A DNA stretch of 64,000 bases from Burkholderiales bacterium (GCA_016196925.1 JACPWS010000003.1:1-64000); one strand, 5' to 3'; shown: positions 44,549 to 52,882, numbered from the stretch's first letter. The notes: generated from the letters alone by a model not told the origin. A program made the numbers and translations.

Positions 44549-44638
44549 ATGAAGCAGCTCGACTGGTATTCCGATTTCATTTCTCCGTTCGCCTACCTGC
44601 AAAGCGAATGGCTGGAATTGCCGGAGCAAGCCGCGTGA
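44549..44638 (+). pseudogene. remnant of 2-hydroxychromene-2-carboxylate isomerase
   Basis: A 29-codon frame with a proper ATG and AGGAG 4 bp before it. The translation begins KQLDWYSDFISPFAYLQSEW, the hallmark N-terminus of the DsbA-like 2-hydroxychromene-2-carboxylate isomerase family (about 200 residues), then stops after LELPEQAA. Its TGA overlaps the GTG start of the next gene, the kind of overlap expected of the intact gene's own end. I infer an internal deletion that joined the first 24 or so codons to the last few. It may still be translated as a leader that couples to the hydrolase gene. Confidence 0.7.
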
Positions 44639-45540
44639 ACTTGCCGGCCTGCATGCAGGTATTCGAGCGCGGCTGGCTGTCGTCCAACAACATCCTGTTC
44701 ATAGCCGAGCAGCAAACCGCGCTGGTCGATAGCGGCTACCTGAGCCATGCACCGCAAACGCTGGCGCTGCTGCAGCAAGCGCTGGCCGGGCGGCCGCTCG
44801 ATTTGTTACTGAATACCCACTTACATTCCGACCATTGCGGCGGCAACGCCTTGTTGCAACAGACTTACGCTTGCCGCACCCTGATCCCGCAGGCCGACGC
44901 CGCAGCGGTGGCGGCCTGGGACCAGGCCCGCCTGCCTTACGAAGCCACCGGCCAGCAATGCGCGCGCTTTGGTTTCGACGCCGTCATCGCGCCCGGCGAC
45001 CGTCTGCAGCTGGGCGGACTCGAGTGGCAAGTGCTGGGCGCACCGGGCCACGATCCGCATTCGATTATCCTGTATTGCCCGCAAGAAGCCATCCTGATTT
45101 CGGCCGACGCCTTGTGGGAACACGGCTTCGGCGTGATTTTCCCGGAGCTGGAAGGCGAATCGGGCTTTGCCGAACAAGCGGCCGTGCTGCAAACCATCAG
45201 CGAACTGGCGCCGCGGCTGGTGATCCCCGGCCACGGCGCCCCGTTCAGCGACGTGCCAGGCGCGCTGCAACGCGCCGAGAGCCGCCTGGCTTATCTGGCG
45301 GCCGAACCGAAACGCAATGCGCGCAACGCCCTGAAAGTGATGCTGGCCTTCCTGCTGCTGGAACGCCGCCAGATCGCCCTGAGCACGGTGGTCGGACAGC
45401 TAGGCGACAAGCGCCTGATGCGCGCCGCCGCACAGCAACTGGACATGCCGCCGGAGCTGCTGATGAGCGAGCTGGCCGCCGAACTGGTACGCGCCGGCGC
45501 CGCCCGGCTGGAAGGCGATTTGTTGATAAACGGACGCTAG
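44635..45540 (+). CDS. MBL-fold metallo-hydrolase
   Basis: A 301-residue metallo-beta-lactamase-fold protein. The dinuclear metal site is clear: LLNTHLHSDHCGGNAL gives HxHxDH near residue 60, then APGHDPHSI (His), ISADALWEHGFGVIF (Asp) and IPGHGAPF (His). After the core there is a helical C-terminal region (about 215-301: MLAFLLLERRQIALSTVVGQ and DMPPELLMSELAAELV), like a winged-helix tail of some MBL proteins. Start GTG at 44635, overlapping the stop of the isomerase remnant; no ATG lies nearby in frame. Substrate unknown; thioesters such as glyoxalase II substrates are one option. Confidence 0.85.
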   Translation: MNLPACMQVFERGWLSSNNILFIAEQQTALVDSGYLSHAPQTLALLQQALAGRPLDLLLNTHLHSDHCGGNALLQQTYACRTLIPQADAAAVAAWDQARLPYEATGQQCARFGFDAVIAPGDRLQLGGLEWQVLGAPGHDPHSIILYCPQEAILISADALWEHGFGVIFPELEGESGFAEQAAVLQTISELAPRLVIPGHGAPFSDVPGALQRAESRLAYLAAEPKRNARNALKVMLAFLLLERRQIALSTVVGQLGDKRLMRAAAQQLDMPPELLMSELAAELVRAGAARLEGDLLINGR

Positions 45541-45547
45541 GGCTGCC

Positions 45548-46402
45548 TTATTTCAAGTTGTAATGCGCATCCGCAAACGAGTGCAGCGGCGCCAGGTCGG
45601 CGAATTGGGTGGCGCGGCCCTGCTGCTTGGCCATGAAGGCTTCCATCAGATTGCTGCTTTGCCAGATGCCGGCTTGCAACCAGCCCATCTGCTGCAGTGC
45701 GTCCTGGGTGGAATGATCGCGCGCATAATGGATCGCCTGCTTGCTGCCCCAGATCGCCACCGGCGGCTTTTCGGCGATCTCGGTCGCCATCTGCAAAGCC
45801 GCGTCCAGCATTGCTTCCTGCGTCTCGAGCACTTCATTAACCAGCCCCACCGCCAATGCGCGCGCGGCCGGCAGGCGGCGCCCGGTGTAAGCCATTTCGT
45901 GCACTATGCCTTCCGGGATCAGCTTGGGCAGGCGTTGCAGGGTGCCGAGGTCGGCCGTCATGCCGATATTGATTTCCTGGATGCAGAAAAAGGCGTCCGC
46001 CGACGCCAGCCGGATATCGGCCGCGCAGATCATGTCGACCCCGCCGCCGATGCAGCCGCCGTGGATGGCGGCGATCACCGGCAGCCGCAATTGCTCGATC
46101 AGGTTGAACGACCGGTGCATCTCTTGCAGCAGCAACGCGATATTCGCGCGGCCGCTGGCGTGGCTGTCGTCGAGCGTGATGGCGCCGCCGGCGAACACGT
46201 CGAGCGCCATGCCGGCCGTGAAATGCTTACCGGTCGAGGAAATCACCAGCACCCGCGCCGAGGCTTCGTGCTGCAGGCGCTGCAGGATGTTCACCAGTTC
46301 GCGGAAAAACACCGGCTGCATGGTGTTCATGCTGTCCGGCCGGTTAAAGCGCAGATGGGCGATCTTGTTGCTGATGCTGAAGTCGAAACATTGGTAGTTC
46401 AT
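45548..46402 (-). CDS. enoyl-CoA hydratase/isomerase family protein
   Basis: A 284-residue crotonase-fold enzyme. LRFNRPDSMNTMQPVFFREL lies near residue 16, the first oxyanion segment STGKHFTAGMALDVF near 56 and the second AAIHGGCIGGGVDMICAADI near 110, with IQEINIGMTADLGTLQRLPK near 142. The Asp in GMTADLG and the preceding Glu match the acid pair of delta3,5-delta2,4-dienoyl-CoA isomerases, so this activity is likely, though a hydratase is possible. The ATG at 46402 is used because AGGAG lies upstream; a longer frame adds 38 residues of no family likeness. Confidence 0.85.
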   Translation of the reverse strand: MNYQCFDFSISNKIAHLRFNRPDSMNTMQPVFFRELVNILQRLQHEASARVLVISSTGKHFTAGMALDVFAGGAITLDDSHASGRANIALLLQEMHRSFNLIEQLRLPVIAAIHGGCIGGGVDMICAADIRLASADAFFCIQEINIGMTADLGTLQRLPKLIPEGIVHEMAYTGRRLPAARALAVGLVNEVLETQEAMLDAALQMATEIAEKPPVAIWGSKQAIHYARDHSTQDALQQMGWLQAGIWQSSNLMEAFMAKQQGRATQFADLAPLHSFADAHYNLK

Positions 46403-46674
46403 GGCAACTCCTGGGGCTGTCTTAAGGAAAACTCTGGCAGGGCTTCCAGGTCGCTGAGGGAAGTCGTGCGCTTTGGAATTCATCATACCGGACTTGCCTA
46501 AAGATAAAAATGTCATTCGTCAAAGACAAGCAATTGAATTGCTATCTGCCTTGCCGGCTTGGCGTAAATAAAATCTGTGCAGTCGCTTGCTTGCCAATTC
46601 GGCGCTATGCTTAGCGGGATGGCGCGCGTTCTGATTTGAGCATGCAGTATCTTAACCTTTAAGGAGACCAGAGC

Positions 46675-47646
46675 ATGAGCACTACCCCGCATTTCCCCAA
46701 AGCCCTGCAAAACCTCGCGCTGCCGGTGATAGGCTCGCCGCTGTTCATCGCCAGCGGTCCGAAACTGGTGGCGGCGCAGTGCAAGGCCGGCATCGTCGGC
46801 TCTTTCCCGGCGCTGAATGCGCGCCCGGCCGAATTGCTCGATACCTGGCTGACCGAGTTGCAAGCCGAGCTGGCGGCGTACCAAGCCGCGCATCCGGACG
46901 CCAGGGTCGGCCCGATCGCGGTGAACCAGATCGTGCACCAGTCCAACGACAGGCTGGCGCAAGATGTGGCGGTGTGCGTCAGGCACCGGGTGCCCATCAT
47001 CATTTCTTCGTTGCGCGCGCCGCCCAAGGAAATGCTGGATGCGATCCACAGCTACGGCGGCATCGTGCTGCACGATGTGATTTCTATCCGCCACGCGCAA
47101 AAGGCCTTAGCGGCGGGCGTGGACGGCTTGATCCTGGTGGCAGCCGGGGCCGGTGGCCATGCCGGCGCGTTGTCGCCGTTTGCGCTGGTGGGTGAGGTGC
47201 GTAAGTTCTTTCAAGGGCCGATCGCCTTGTCCGGCTCGATTGCGACCGGCGACGCGATCCTGGCGGCGCAAGCCATGGGTGCCGATTTCGCCTACATCGG
47301 TTCGCGCTGGCTGGCCACGCCGGAAGCGAACGTGGACGACGCCTATCGTCAGGCCATCCTGGAATCGACCGCGGCCGACATCGTGTACACCAATCTGTTC
47401 ACCGGCGTGCATGGCAATTACCTGAAGAAATCCATCATGCTGGCCGGGCTCGATCCGGAAAACCTGCCGATTGCCGACAAGAGCAAGATGAATTTCGGCG
47501 GCGGCAGCGGCGCCAAGGCCTGGCGCGACATCTGGGGCGCCGGCCAGGGCGTGGGCCTGATGCACGATGCGCCGACGGTGGCTGAAGTGGTGGCGCGCCT
47601 GGCGACGGAATATGCGGCGGCGCGCGCCAGATTGCTGGCGCCCTGA
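46675..47646 (+). CDS. nitronate monooxygenase
   Basis: An FMN TIM-barrel protein of the 2-nitropropane dioxygenase family that oxidises alkyl nitronates such as propionate-3-nitronate. The 323 residues show PVIGSPLFIASGPKLVAAQC at the start, AGIVGSFPALNARP, LILVAAGAGGHAGALSPFAL near residue 152, LSGSIATGDAILAAQAMGAD near 180 and FAYIGSRWLATPEANV. Together these are the FMN phosphate-binding segments and the GGHAG motif with the catalytic His. AAGGAG precedes the ATG. It is a single gene. Confidence 0.9.
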   Translation: MSTTPHFPKALQNLALPVIGSPLFIASGPKLVAAQCKAGIVGSFPALNARPAELLDTWLTELQAELAAYQAAHPDARVGPIAVNQIVHQSNDRLAQDVAVCVRHRVPIIISSLRAPPKEMLDAIHSYGGIVLHDVISIRHAQKALAAGVDGLILVAAGAGGHAGALSPFALVGEVRKFFQGPIALSGSIATGDAILAAQAMGADFAYIGSRWLATPEANVDDAYRQAILESTAADIVYTNLFTGVHGNYLKKSIMLAGLDPENLPIADKSKMNFGGGSGAKAWRDIWGAGQGVGLMHDAPTVAEVVARLATEYAAARARLLAP

Positions 47647-47724
47647 GTAGAAATTGCCGCAGGGATTCAAGTTTGGCGCGGGATTTGCCGTAACCGGTAC
47701 ATCCCACGCTCACACTGACCGATT

Positions 47725-48789
47725 ATGCGCCGCTATCTCGCCTTGCTCTGTTCCCTGCTGATGCTCGCATCGGCCCAGGCTAACGAGCCTGCCTCCTCCA
47801 AGCCTATCAAGCCGGCCAGCGCCGAAAGCGCGGCGCCCGCCAAGGAAGAGCGCAAATCCAGCGTCAGGGAAGCGAAAGAGGCTGCCAAGGAAGCCGCCGC
47901 CAAGGCCAAAGACGCGCTGGCCGCCGATGAGCTGGCCGCCAAGATCGCCGAAAGGCTGGCCGTGATACGCAAGGATAAGGACGAGGCCGCCGCCCGCCTG
48001 GGGCCGCGCCCGGTGGTGCGCAGCCCGTACGCGCCGTCGCTCAAAAAAGCCGAAAGCAATAAAACCAGGGTCGAGGCTGCCGAACACACTGGGCTGGCTA
48101 GCAACAATCACGGCGAAGTGCACTGGAGCTACCAGGGCGAAGGCGGCCCGCTCAACTGGGCCAAGCTGAATCCGGCCAACGCCAAGTGCGACAGCGGCGA
48201 GCGGCAATCGCCGATCGACATCCGCGACGGCATCCGCGTCGATCTCGAACCTATCGCCTTCGATTACAAGCCGTCGCGCTTCAATGTGATCGACAACGGC
48301 CACACGATCCAGGTCAATATCGGCGCCGGCAATTACATCTCGGTGCTCGGCCATAATTACGAATTGGTGCAATTCCATTTCCATAAACCGTCGGAAGAGC
48401 GCGTCAACGGCAAGAGCTTCGAGATGGTGGCGCACCTGGTGCACAAGGATGCCGACGGCAGGCTGGCCGTGGTGGCGGTGCTGCTGGAGCGCGGAAAGGC
48501 GCACAGCCTGGTGCAGGCGGTCTGGAACAACCTGCCGCTGGAAAAAAACGAAGCGGTGCAGCCGCTGACGGCGCTGGACATGAACCAGATTTTGCCGGTC
48601 AAGCGCGATTACTACACTTACATGGGCTCGCTGACCACGCCGCCGTGCAGCGAAGGCGTGCTGTGGCTGGTGATGAAAGAGCCGGTGGAGATTTCCGCCG
48701 ATCAACTGGCCATCTTCAGTCGCCTGTATCCGATGAATGCCCGCCCCCTGCAAAAAATTTCCGGCCGCCTGATCAAGGAATCAAACTAG
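47725..48789 (+). CDS. alpha-class carbonic anhydrase with long linker
   Basis: Zinc enzyme for CO2/bicarbonate exchange in the periplasm. A signal peptide (MRRYLALLCSLLMLASAQA) is followed by about 90 residues rich in Lys, Ala and Glu (ASAESAAPAKEERKSSVREA and on to about 110). This linker is predicted helical and absent from typical 230-250-residue homologues. The catalytic domain then starts VHWSYQGEGGPLNWAKLN. Zinc ligands are the two His of QFHFHKPSEE and the His of MVAHLVHKD; SLTTPPCSEGVLWLVM is the conserved substrate-side segment. Total 354 residues. Confidence 0.92.
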   Translation: MRRYLALLCSLLMLASAQANEPASSKPIKPASAESAAPAKEERKSSVREAKEAAKEAAAKAKDALAADELAAKIAERLAVIRKDKDEAAARLGPRPVVRSPYAPSLKKAESNKTRVEAAEHTGLASNNHGEVHWSYQGEGGPLNWAKLNPANAKCDSGERQSPIDIRDGIRVDLEPIAFDYKPSRFNVIDNGHTIQVNIGAGNYISVLGHNYELVQFHFHKPSEERVNGKSFEMVAHLVHKDADGRLAVVAVLLERGKAHSLVQAVWNNLPLEKNEAVQPLTALDMNQILPVKRDYYTYMGSLTTPPCSEGVLWLVMKEPVEISADQLAIFSRLYPMNARPLQKISGRLIKESN

Positions 48790-48794
48790 TTTCC

Positions 48795-48875
48795 ATATAC
48801 TCCCCCCTATTTAAGAGAAAATGGCCCTGTCGTCCGTGTAAATAAAGGGTCTGAAAATATACTGGGGGTGAGTAT
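48795..48875. repeat. ATACTCCCC terminal-inverted-repeat element, second full copy
   Basis: ATATACTCCCCCCTAT on the left, AATATACTGGGGGTGAGTAT on the right (ending 48875), about 80 bp in all as in the copy at 17969-18049, but with a different, less palindromic centre. It directly follows the carbonic anhydrase gene. The rest of the 249-bp gap to 49039 holds no gene that I can support. Confidence 0.6.
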
Positions 48876-49038
48876 TTTTCAGGTCATCGAATAGCGTTTT
48901 TCAGCTGCCGCCGCGCCGATACGCATCAAACTCCGCTCTGCCCGGCTTAATTCGACTATATTTAGAGATATGCTCACTGAAATGCCGGCAGCGGCCGGTC
49001 CTCGCTTCAGACGCGGCAAAACTAACCGGGAGAGCGAC

Positions 49039-49254
49039 ATGCTAGTCTATGAACATACGCGTAGCGGCGGGCAGCGTTTGACCTATACCATCCTGTACGA
49101 ACAGGGCGAGTATATTATCCAGCGCGACGGCCTGGTGAAGAAATCGGTGGGGGACGGCATCATCGTCAGCATCACTCCGCACGAGGCGACGCCCGAGCTG
49201 ATGCTGCGCATGGCGATCGCCGATATCGAAATCTTGGCCGGGATGGAAGAGTAG
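49039..49254 (+). CDS. small protein of unknown function (71 aa)
   Basis: A 71-residue protein starting MLVYEHTRSGGQRLTYTILY, mostly short beta strands (QGEYIIQRDGLVKKSV, GIIVSITPHE), then a helix PELMLRMAIADIEILAGMEE. GGGAGAG stands about 5 bp before the ATG at 49039; an in-frame ATG at 48970 would add 23 residues without a good site. No signal peptide or cysteine. I do not recognise a family. The next small gene on the same strand is 47 bp away with a similar GGGAGAG site, so the two may be made together. Confidence 0.65.
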   Translation: MLVYEHTRSGGQRLTYTILYEQGEYIIQRDGLVKKSVGDGIIVSITPHEATPELMLRMAIADIEILAGMEE

Positions 49255-49301
49255 TGGCGCTCTTGCTTCGCATATAGGCGCCGCTGGGCCGGGAGAGTGC
49301 A

Positions 49302-49553
49302 ATGCCTTACGAGATGATGCGCGAATATGAAGTCGAGTACGCCAGCGCGCGCCTGCCCGACAGCGAACACTGGGCCGCCATGCTGACCATCTACGGCCCG
49401 TCGCGCAACCCCATGCACAGAAACTGCGTGTTCCCGATGCAGCGCGTGGCGCTCGATGCGGTGCTGACCAGCGCCGCGCAAGCCGAGGCCGAAGCGCGCA
49501 AGGTGGCGCAGCAGATGATAGCGCAGGGCAGGCAACACGACCTCGGCGGCTGA
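49302..49553 (+). CDS. small protein of unknown function (83 aa)
   Basis: An 83-residue protein. The first half has YEMMREYEVEYASARLPDSE, HWAAMLTIYGPSRNPMHRNC; the second half is one long alanine-rich helix (DAVLTSAAQAEAEARKVAQQ). GGGAGAG lies before the ATG with normal spacing. No signal, membrane segment or known motif. Codon use is in line with neighbours, which supports a real gene. Confidence 0.6.
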   Translation: MPYEMMREYEVEYASARLPDSEHWAAMLTIYGPSRNPMHRNCVFPMQRVALDAVLTSAAQAEAEARKVAQQMIAQGRQHDLGG

Positions 49554-49631
49554 AGCCGGCTGCGCCGACCGCGCGGCAAGCGGATCGCGCCTGTCGATGA
49601 AAATGTCCGATTTTTATCTGAAAAATAAAAA

Positions 49632-50657
49632 ATGCGCCTGAAAGAATTTATCCTTGCATTTTTTCTGATGGCCGCCAGCGTCTCCGCCCGCGCCGATTAT
49701 CAGACCGGCTTGCAAGCGTTTCGGCGCGAAGATTTCGGCGCCGCATTGGCGGAATGGACGCGCTGCGCGTTATACGGCGACGTGCAAGCGAGCCTTGCCG
49801 TCGGCGACATGTATTTTGAGGGCGTCGGTGCCAGGCAAAACCGTAAGCAGGCGGCGGAGTGGTACCGCAAGGCGGGGCTGCAGGGATCGGCCCCGGCGCA
49901 AATAAAACTGGCCGATATGTATAGAGAAGGCATCGGCGTCCCGCTCGACGAACAGCTGTCCATGGAATGGTATCGCCGCGCGGCGCAGCTGGGGGCGGCG
50001 GTGGCGCAATATCGCCTGGGGCTGATTTATTACGATGGCGCGGGTGCGCCGCAGTCGTATACGGGGGCCTGGTCGTGGTTGCACCAGGCCGCCTTGCAAG
50101 GACATGCGGACGCGCAATACCGGCTCGGTATCATGTACAAAAACGGGCAAGGCGTCGCGCGCGATTTTACCCAGTCGGCCGAGTGGCAGAGTAAGGCGGC
50201 CGTGCAAGGGCATGGCGAGGCGCAGCTGGCATTGGCGGCGCTGTTAAAAAGCGGCAATGGCCGGCCGCGCGACGACGAACAGGCCGCGTACTGGTTGCAA
50301 AAAGCGGCACAGCAATGCAATGCCGCCGCCCAGTATCAGCTGGCAACGCTGTATCGGAACGGTGCCGGGCTGGCGCAGAATTATGCCAGTGCGCTGAGCT
50401 GGTACCGCAAAGCCGCCGACCAGGGCCATGCGCACGCCCAGCTGGCGTTGGCCGCGATGTACGGCGCCGGGCAGGGCGTAAAGCCGGACAGCATGGAAGA
50501 ATTGCGGTGGACGCTGATCGCCGAAAAAAACGGCGCCAGGACGCCGGGAAAAAAATTACGCGCACTGAAAAAATTGAAGCCGGAAACGAGCATAGCCTTG
50601 CAAGCGCGCGTGAAACAGTGGACCCGGCCGTATACGCAGTGCGCGCCCTGGTCATGA
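49632..50657 (+). CDS. exported Sel1-repeat protein
   Basis: A 341-residue protein with a signal peptide (ILAFFLMAASVSARA) and then about seven Sel1-like repeats of 36 residues (for example AQIKLADMYREGIGVPLDEQ, AQYRLGLIYYDGAGAPQSYT, AQYRLGIMYKNGQGVARDFT, AQYQLATLYRNGAGLAQNYA, AQLALAAMYGAGQGVKPDSM). The units form a helical solenoid used for binding other proteins, often in envelope or stress pathways. The partner is unknown. The last 45 residues are basic and not repeat-like. The gene stands alone. Confidence 0.9.
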   Translation: MRLKEFILAFFLMAASVSARADYQTGLQAFRREDFGAALAEWTRCALYGDVQASLAVGDMYFEGVGARQNRKQAAEWYRKAGLQGSAPAQIKLADMYREGIGVPLDEQLSMEWYRRAAQLGAAVAQYRLGLIYYDGAGAPQSYTGAWSWLHQAALQGHADAQYRLGIMYKNGQGVARDFTQSAEWQSKAAVQGHGEAQLALAALLKSGNGRPRDDEQAAYWLQKAAQQCNAAAQYQLATLYRNGAGLAQNYASALSWYRKAADQGHAHAQLALAAMYGAGQGVKPDSMEELRWTLIAEKNGARTPGKKLRALKKLKPETSIALQARVKQWTRPYTQCAPWS

Positions 50658-50733
50658 ACCGTTATTGATGCGCCGCGATGCATGCCGCGCATGGCCGCGA
50701 GCGCGAAAAAAAACGGCGAGCCCGCCGGCGCGC

Positions 50734-51204
50734 TTATTTGTAGACGCCGCAGCCTATGATGGTGTCGTTATCGAGCTTTTCTATATAAGTCGATTTTTGC
50801 TCAAGCGCCTTGGTGACAGGATGCGGCCATTTGTAATCGACCCAGCCCCTGCCTTTTTTATGGGCGACCTCGTAGAAATCCTTGACGAACATCTTGCCGT
50901 CGGCGTCCTTCATATCCATCAAAATTTTGCCTATCAGCTTAGGATTCGCGCCGTGCGCCAGCGCCTTGCCGTTCATGTCGAATACGAATAAATAAAGATC
51001 GCGGTCGATAAACTGGCCCTTGGTATCGCTGATGGCGGCATAGGCCGCTTCCGTGCCGTTGGCCTTGATGAAGGCGACACCCTTTTTAACCAGGGCCACC
51101 GCTTCCTCGGCACTGCCCTTATCGCTGGCCGCGCTTGCCGGAGCGGTGGACAACAGACTTGCAAGCGCAAGCAATACAGTAAAAAAATAGCGTTTCATAG
51201 TCAC
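50734..51204 (-). CDS. exported single-Cache-domain protein
   Basis: A 156-residue periplasmic protein: a signal peptide to about residue 25 (APASA), then one Cache-type ligand-binding domain, with AVALVKKGVAFIKANGTEAA as the long first helix, RDLYLFVFDMNGKALAHGAN, LMDMKDADGKMFVKDFYEVA and KGRGWVDYKWPHPVTKALEQ, and a closing strand with IIGCGVYK. In other proteins such domains sense small organic acids in chemoreceptors and kinases; here it is free-standing. No transducer gene adjoins. The ligand is unknown. Confidence 0.88.
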   Translation of the reverse strand: MTMKRYFFTVLLALASLLSTAPASAASDKGSAEEAVALVKKGVAFIKANGTEAAYAAISDTKGQFIDRDLYLFVFDMNGKALAHGANPKLIGKILMDMKDADGKMFVKDFYEVAHKKGRGWVDYKWPHPVTKALEQKSTYIEKLDNDTIIGCGVYK

Positions 51205-51288
51205 CTCATTATTTGAAAAAAAGGGTCGTGCCGCGGTTCATCTTAGCCCTTGCCCCGGCCAATAGCAATCGGCGGCGCAGCGGATAAC

Positions 51289-52536
51289 TCAGTCGTATTT
51301 TCTGAGGTCGTCGATGACTTTGCCGTCGTTCGCCAGGCTGCCGGCCGCCACAAATACGGCGTCGCCGCGCAGCTTGGTGACGTCGCGCAGGCTGTGGACG
51401 ATGGCGGCGCGCAGCGCCTGATCCGGGCTGTCGCTTTCGCAGTGCAGGGTCATGGCGTCGTTTGCCATCTCGCCGCTGACTATCAGCCTGGCCTTGCGTA
51501 TCTCGGGATGGCGTTTGACGACTTCCGCCACTTGCGAAGGATGGACGAACATGCCCTTGACCTTGGTGGTCTGGTCGGCGCGCCCCATCCAGCCCTTGAT
51601 GCGGGTATTGCTGCGGCCGCAGGGCGAGATGCCGGGCAGGGTGGCCGACAGGTCGCCGGTGCCGAAACGCAGCAGCGGGTAATCGCGATTGAAGGAGCTG
51701 ATCACGACTTCGCCGACTTCGCCTTCGGCCACCAGATCGCCGGTGCCGGGCCGCACGATTTCCAGGATCAGGTCTTCGTCGAGCACCATGCCCGGGTTGA
51801 GCTGGGCGTCGCTCATGGTTTCATAGGCGATATTGCCGATATCGGCCGAGGCGTACAACTGCAATACCCGCGGTACGCCGTGCTCTTGCAACCATTTGCG
51901 CAAGGCCGGCGGCAAGGCTTCGGCGCCGACCACGGCCGTTTGCACGCTGGAGATATCGGCGCCCATTTCCAGCGCCTTTTCTATGATGATTTTCAAAAAG
52001 CTGGGCGTGCCTATATAGGCATCGGGGCGCAATTCCGCCATCGCCTGCACCTGCATCTCGGTCTGGCCTATGCCGGCCGGCAGCACGACGCAACCTAATT
52101 TGGCGGCCGCGCCCTCCACCATGAAGGCGGCCGGCGTGAAATGGTAGCTGAAGCAATTCTGGATCAACTGCCCGGCGCGCAAGCCGGCCGCATGCAGCGG
52201 GCGGGCGAAGCGCCACCAATCCTGACCGCGCCCCTCAGGATCGAAGATAGGTCCGGGCGACATGAAGATGCGCTGCAGCTGATGCGCCGGCGTGTTGTTC
52301 AGGCCGCCGAAAGGCAGACTGGCGGACTGTAAATCTTTGAGATCGGATTTGCGTGTCACCGGCAATTGCGCCAGGGCGGCGCGGCTGCGGATGTCGGCCG
52401 CGTTCACGCCGGCCAGGATGGCGGACCAGCCGGACGCCGTTTGCGCCTGCGCCACCAGTTGCGGCAGGCGCGTCATCAAGGCTAGTTCGCGGCTGAGCGG
52501 ATCGCGCGTTTCGAGGGCATCCAGGTAGTCAGTCAT
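51289..52536 (-). CDS. phenylacetate-CoA ligase-like protein
   Basis: A 415-residue adenylate-forming enzyme related to PaaK. The C-terminal parts are clear: LQLYASADIGNIAYETM near residue 225, NRDYPLLRFGTGDLSATLPG near 283, KGMFVHPSQVAEVV near 335 and the last Lys region NDGKVIDDLRKYD. The usual glycine-rich P-loop (SSGTTGKP) is not found; at its place stands RIFMSPGPIFDPEGRG, so ATP use may be altered. The gene overlaps the YjbR gene by 8 bp and is the last of the liv-type operon, suggesting that it activates or binds the transported acid. Activity needs a direct test. Confidence 0.8.
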   Translation of the reverse strand: MTDYLDALETRDPLSRELALMTRLPQLVAQAQTASGWSAILAGVNAADIRSRAALAQLPVTRKSDLKDLQSASLPFGGLNNTPAHQLQRIFMSPGPIFDPEGRGQDWWRFARPLHAAGLRAGQLIQNCFSYHFTPAAFMVEGAAAKLGCVVLPAGIGQTEMQVQAMAELRPDAYIGTPSFLKIIIEKALEMGADISSVQTAVVGAEALPPALRKWLQEHGVPRVLQLYASADIGNIAYETMSDAQLNPGMVLDEDLILEIVRPGTGDLVAEGEVGEVVISSFNRDYPLLRFGTGDLSATLPGISPCGRSNTRIKGWMGRADQTTKVKGMFVHPSQVAEVVKRHPEIRKARLIVSGEMANDAMTLHCESDSPDQALRAAIVHSLRDVTKLRGDAVFVAAGSLANDGKVIDDLRKYD

Positions 52537-52882
52537 GGCTTAACTCTCTTTGCAGTTTTTTAGTCAGTCTGGCAAACACCAGTTCATACGAGCGGCGCAA
52601 CAGCGCTTGCGCTTCCGCATCGTCCAGCGCGCCGGCGTCGTTGACCTGGACCCATTTGCAGCGCGCCATATACGGCGCCGGGACGATGCCGGGCCGGTCG
52701 GTCAGTTCCAGGAAGCGCCCGTCTTCCACTTTGAAGCTGAAGCGCTGGCTGTCCTCCTGGTTGGCGCCGGTCACCGCGAACATCTTGGCGCCGACCGAAT
52801 ACACCAGCACATTGCCCCATTTGATGTCGGCGCTCGCGCCGGGCAGGCCGGCGCAAAATTCTCTGGCGAGCATGAAATCCAT
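52529..52882 (-). CDS. MmcQ/YjbR family protein
   Basis: A 117-residue protein of the MmcQ/YjbR (DUF419) family, a CyaY-like small alpha/beta fold with DNA-binding in some members. It shows the hallmarks LPGASADIKWGNVLVYSVGA, MFAVTGAN, RFSFKVEDGRFLELTDRPG and the late YMARCKWVQVNDAGALDD. Function here is not known; its position between LivF and the ligase gene suggests co-expression with the transport operon. Confidence 0.85.
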   Translation of the reverse strand: MDFMLAREFCAGLPGASADIKWGNVLVYSVGAKMFAVTGANQEDSQRFSFKVEDGRFLELTDRPGIVPAPYMARCKWVQVNDAGALDDAEAQALLRRSYELVFARLTKKLQRELSHD

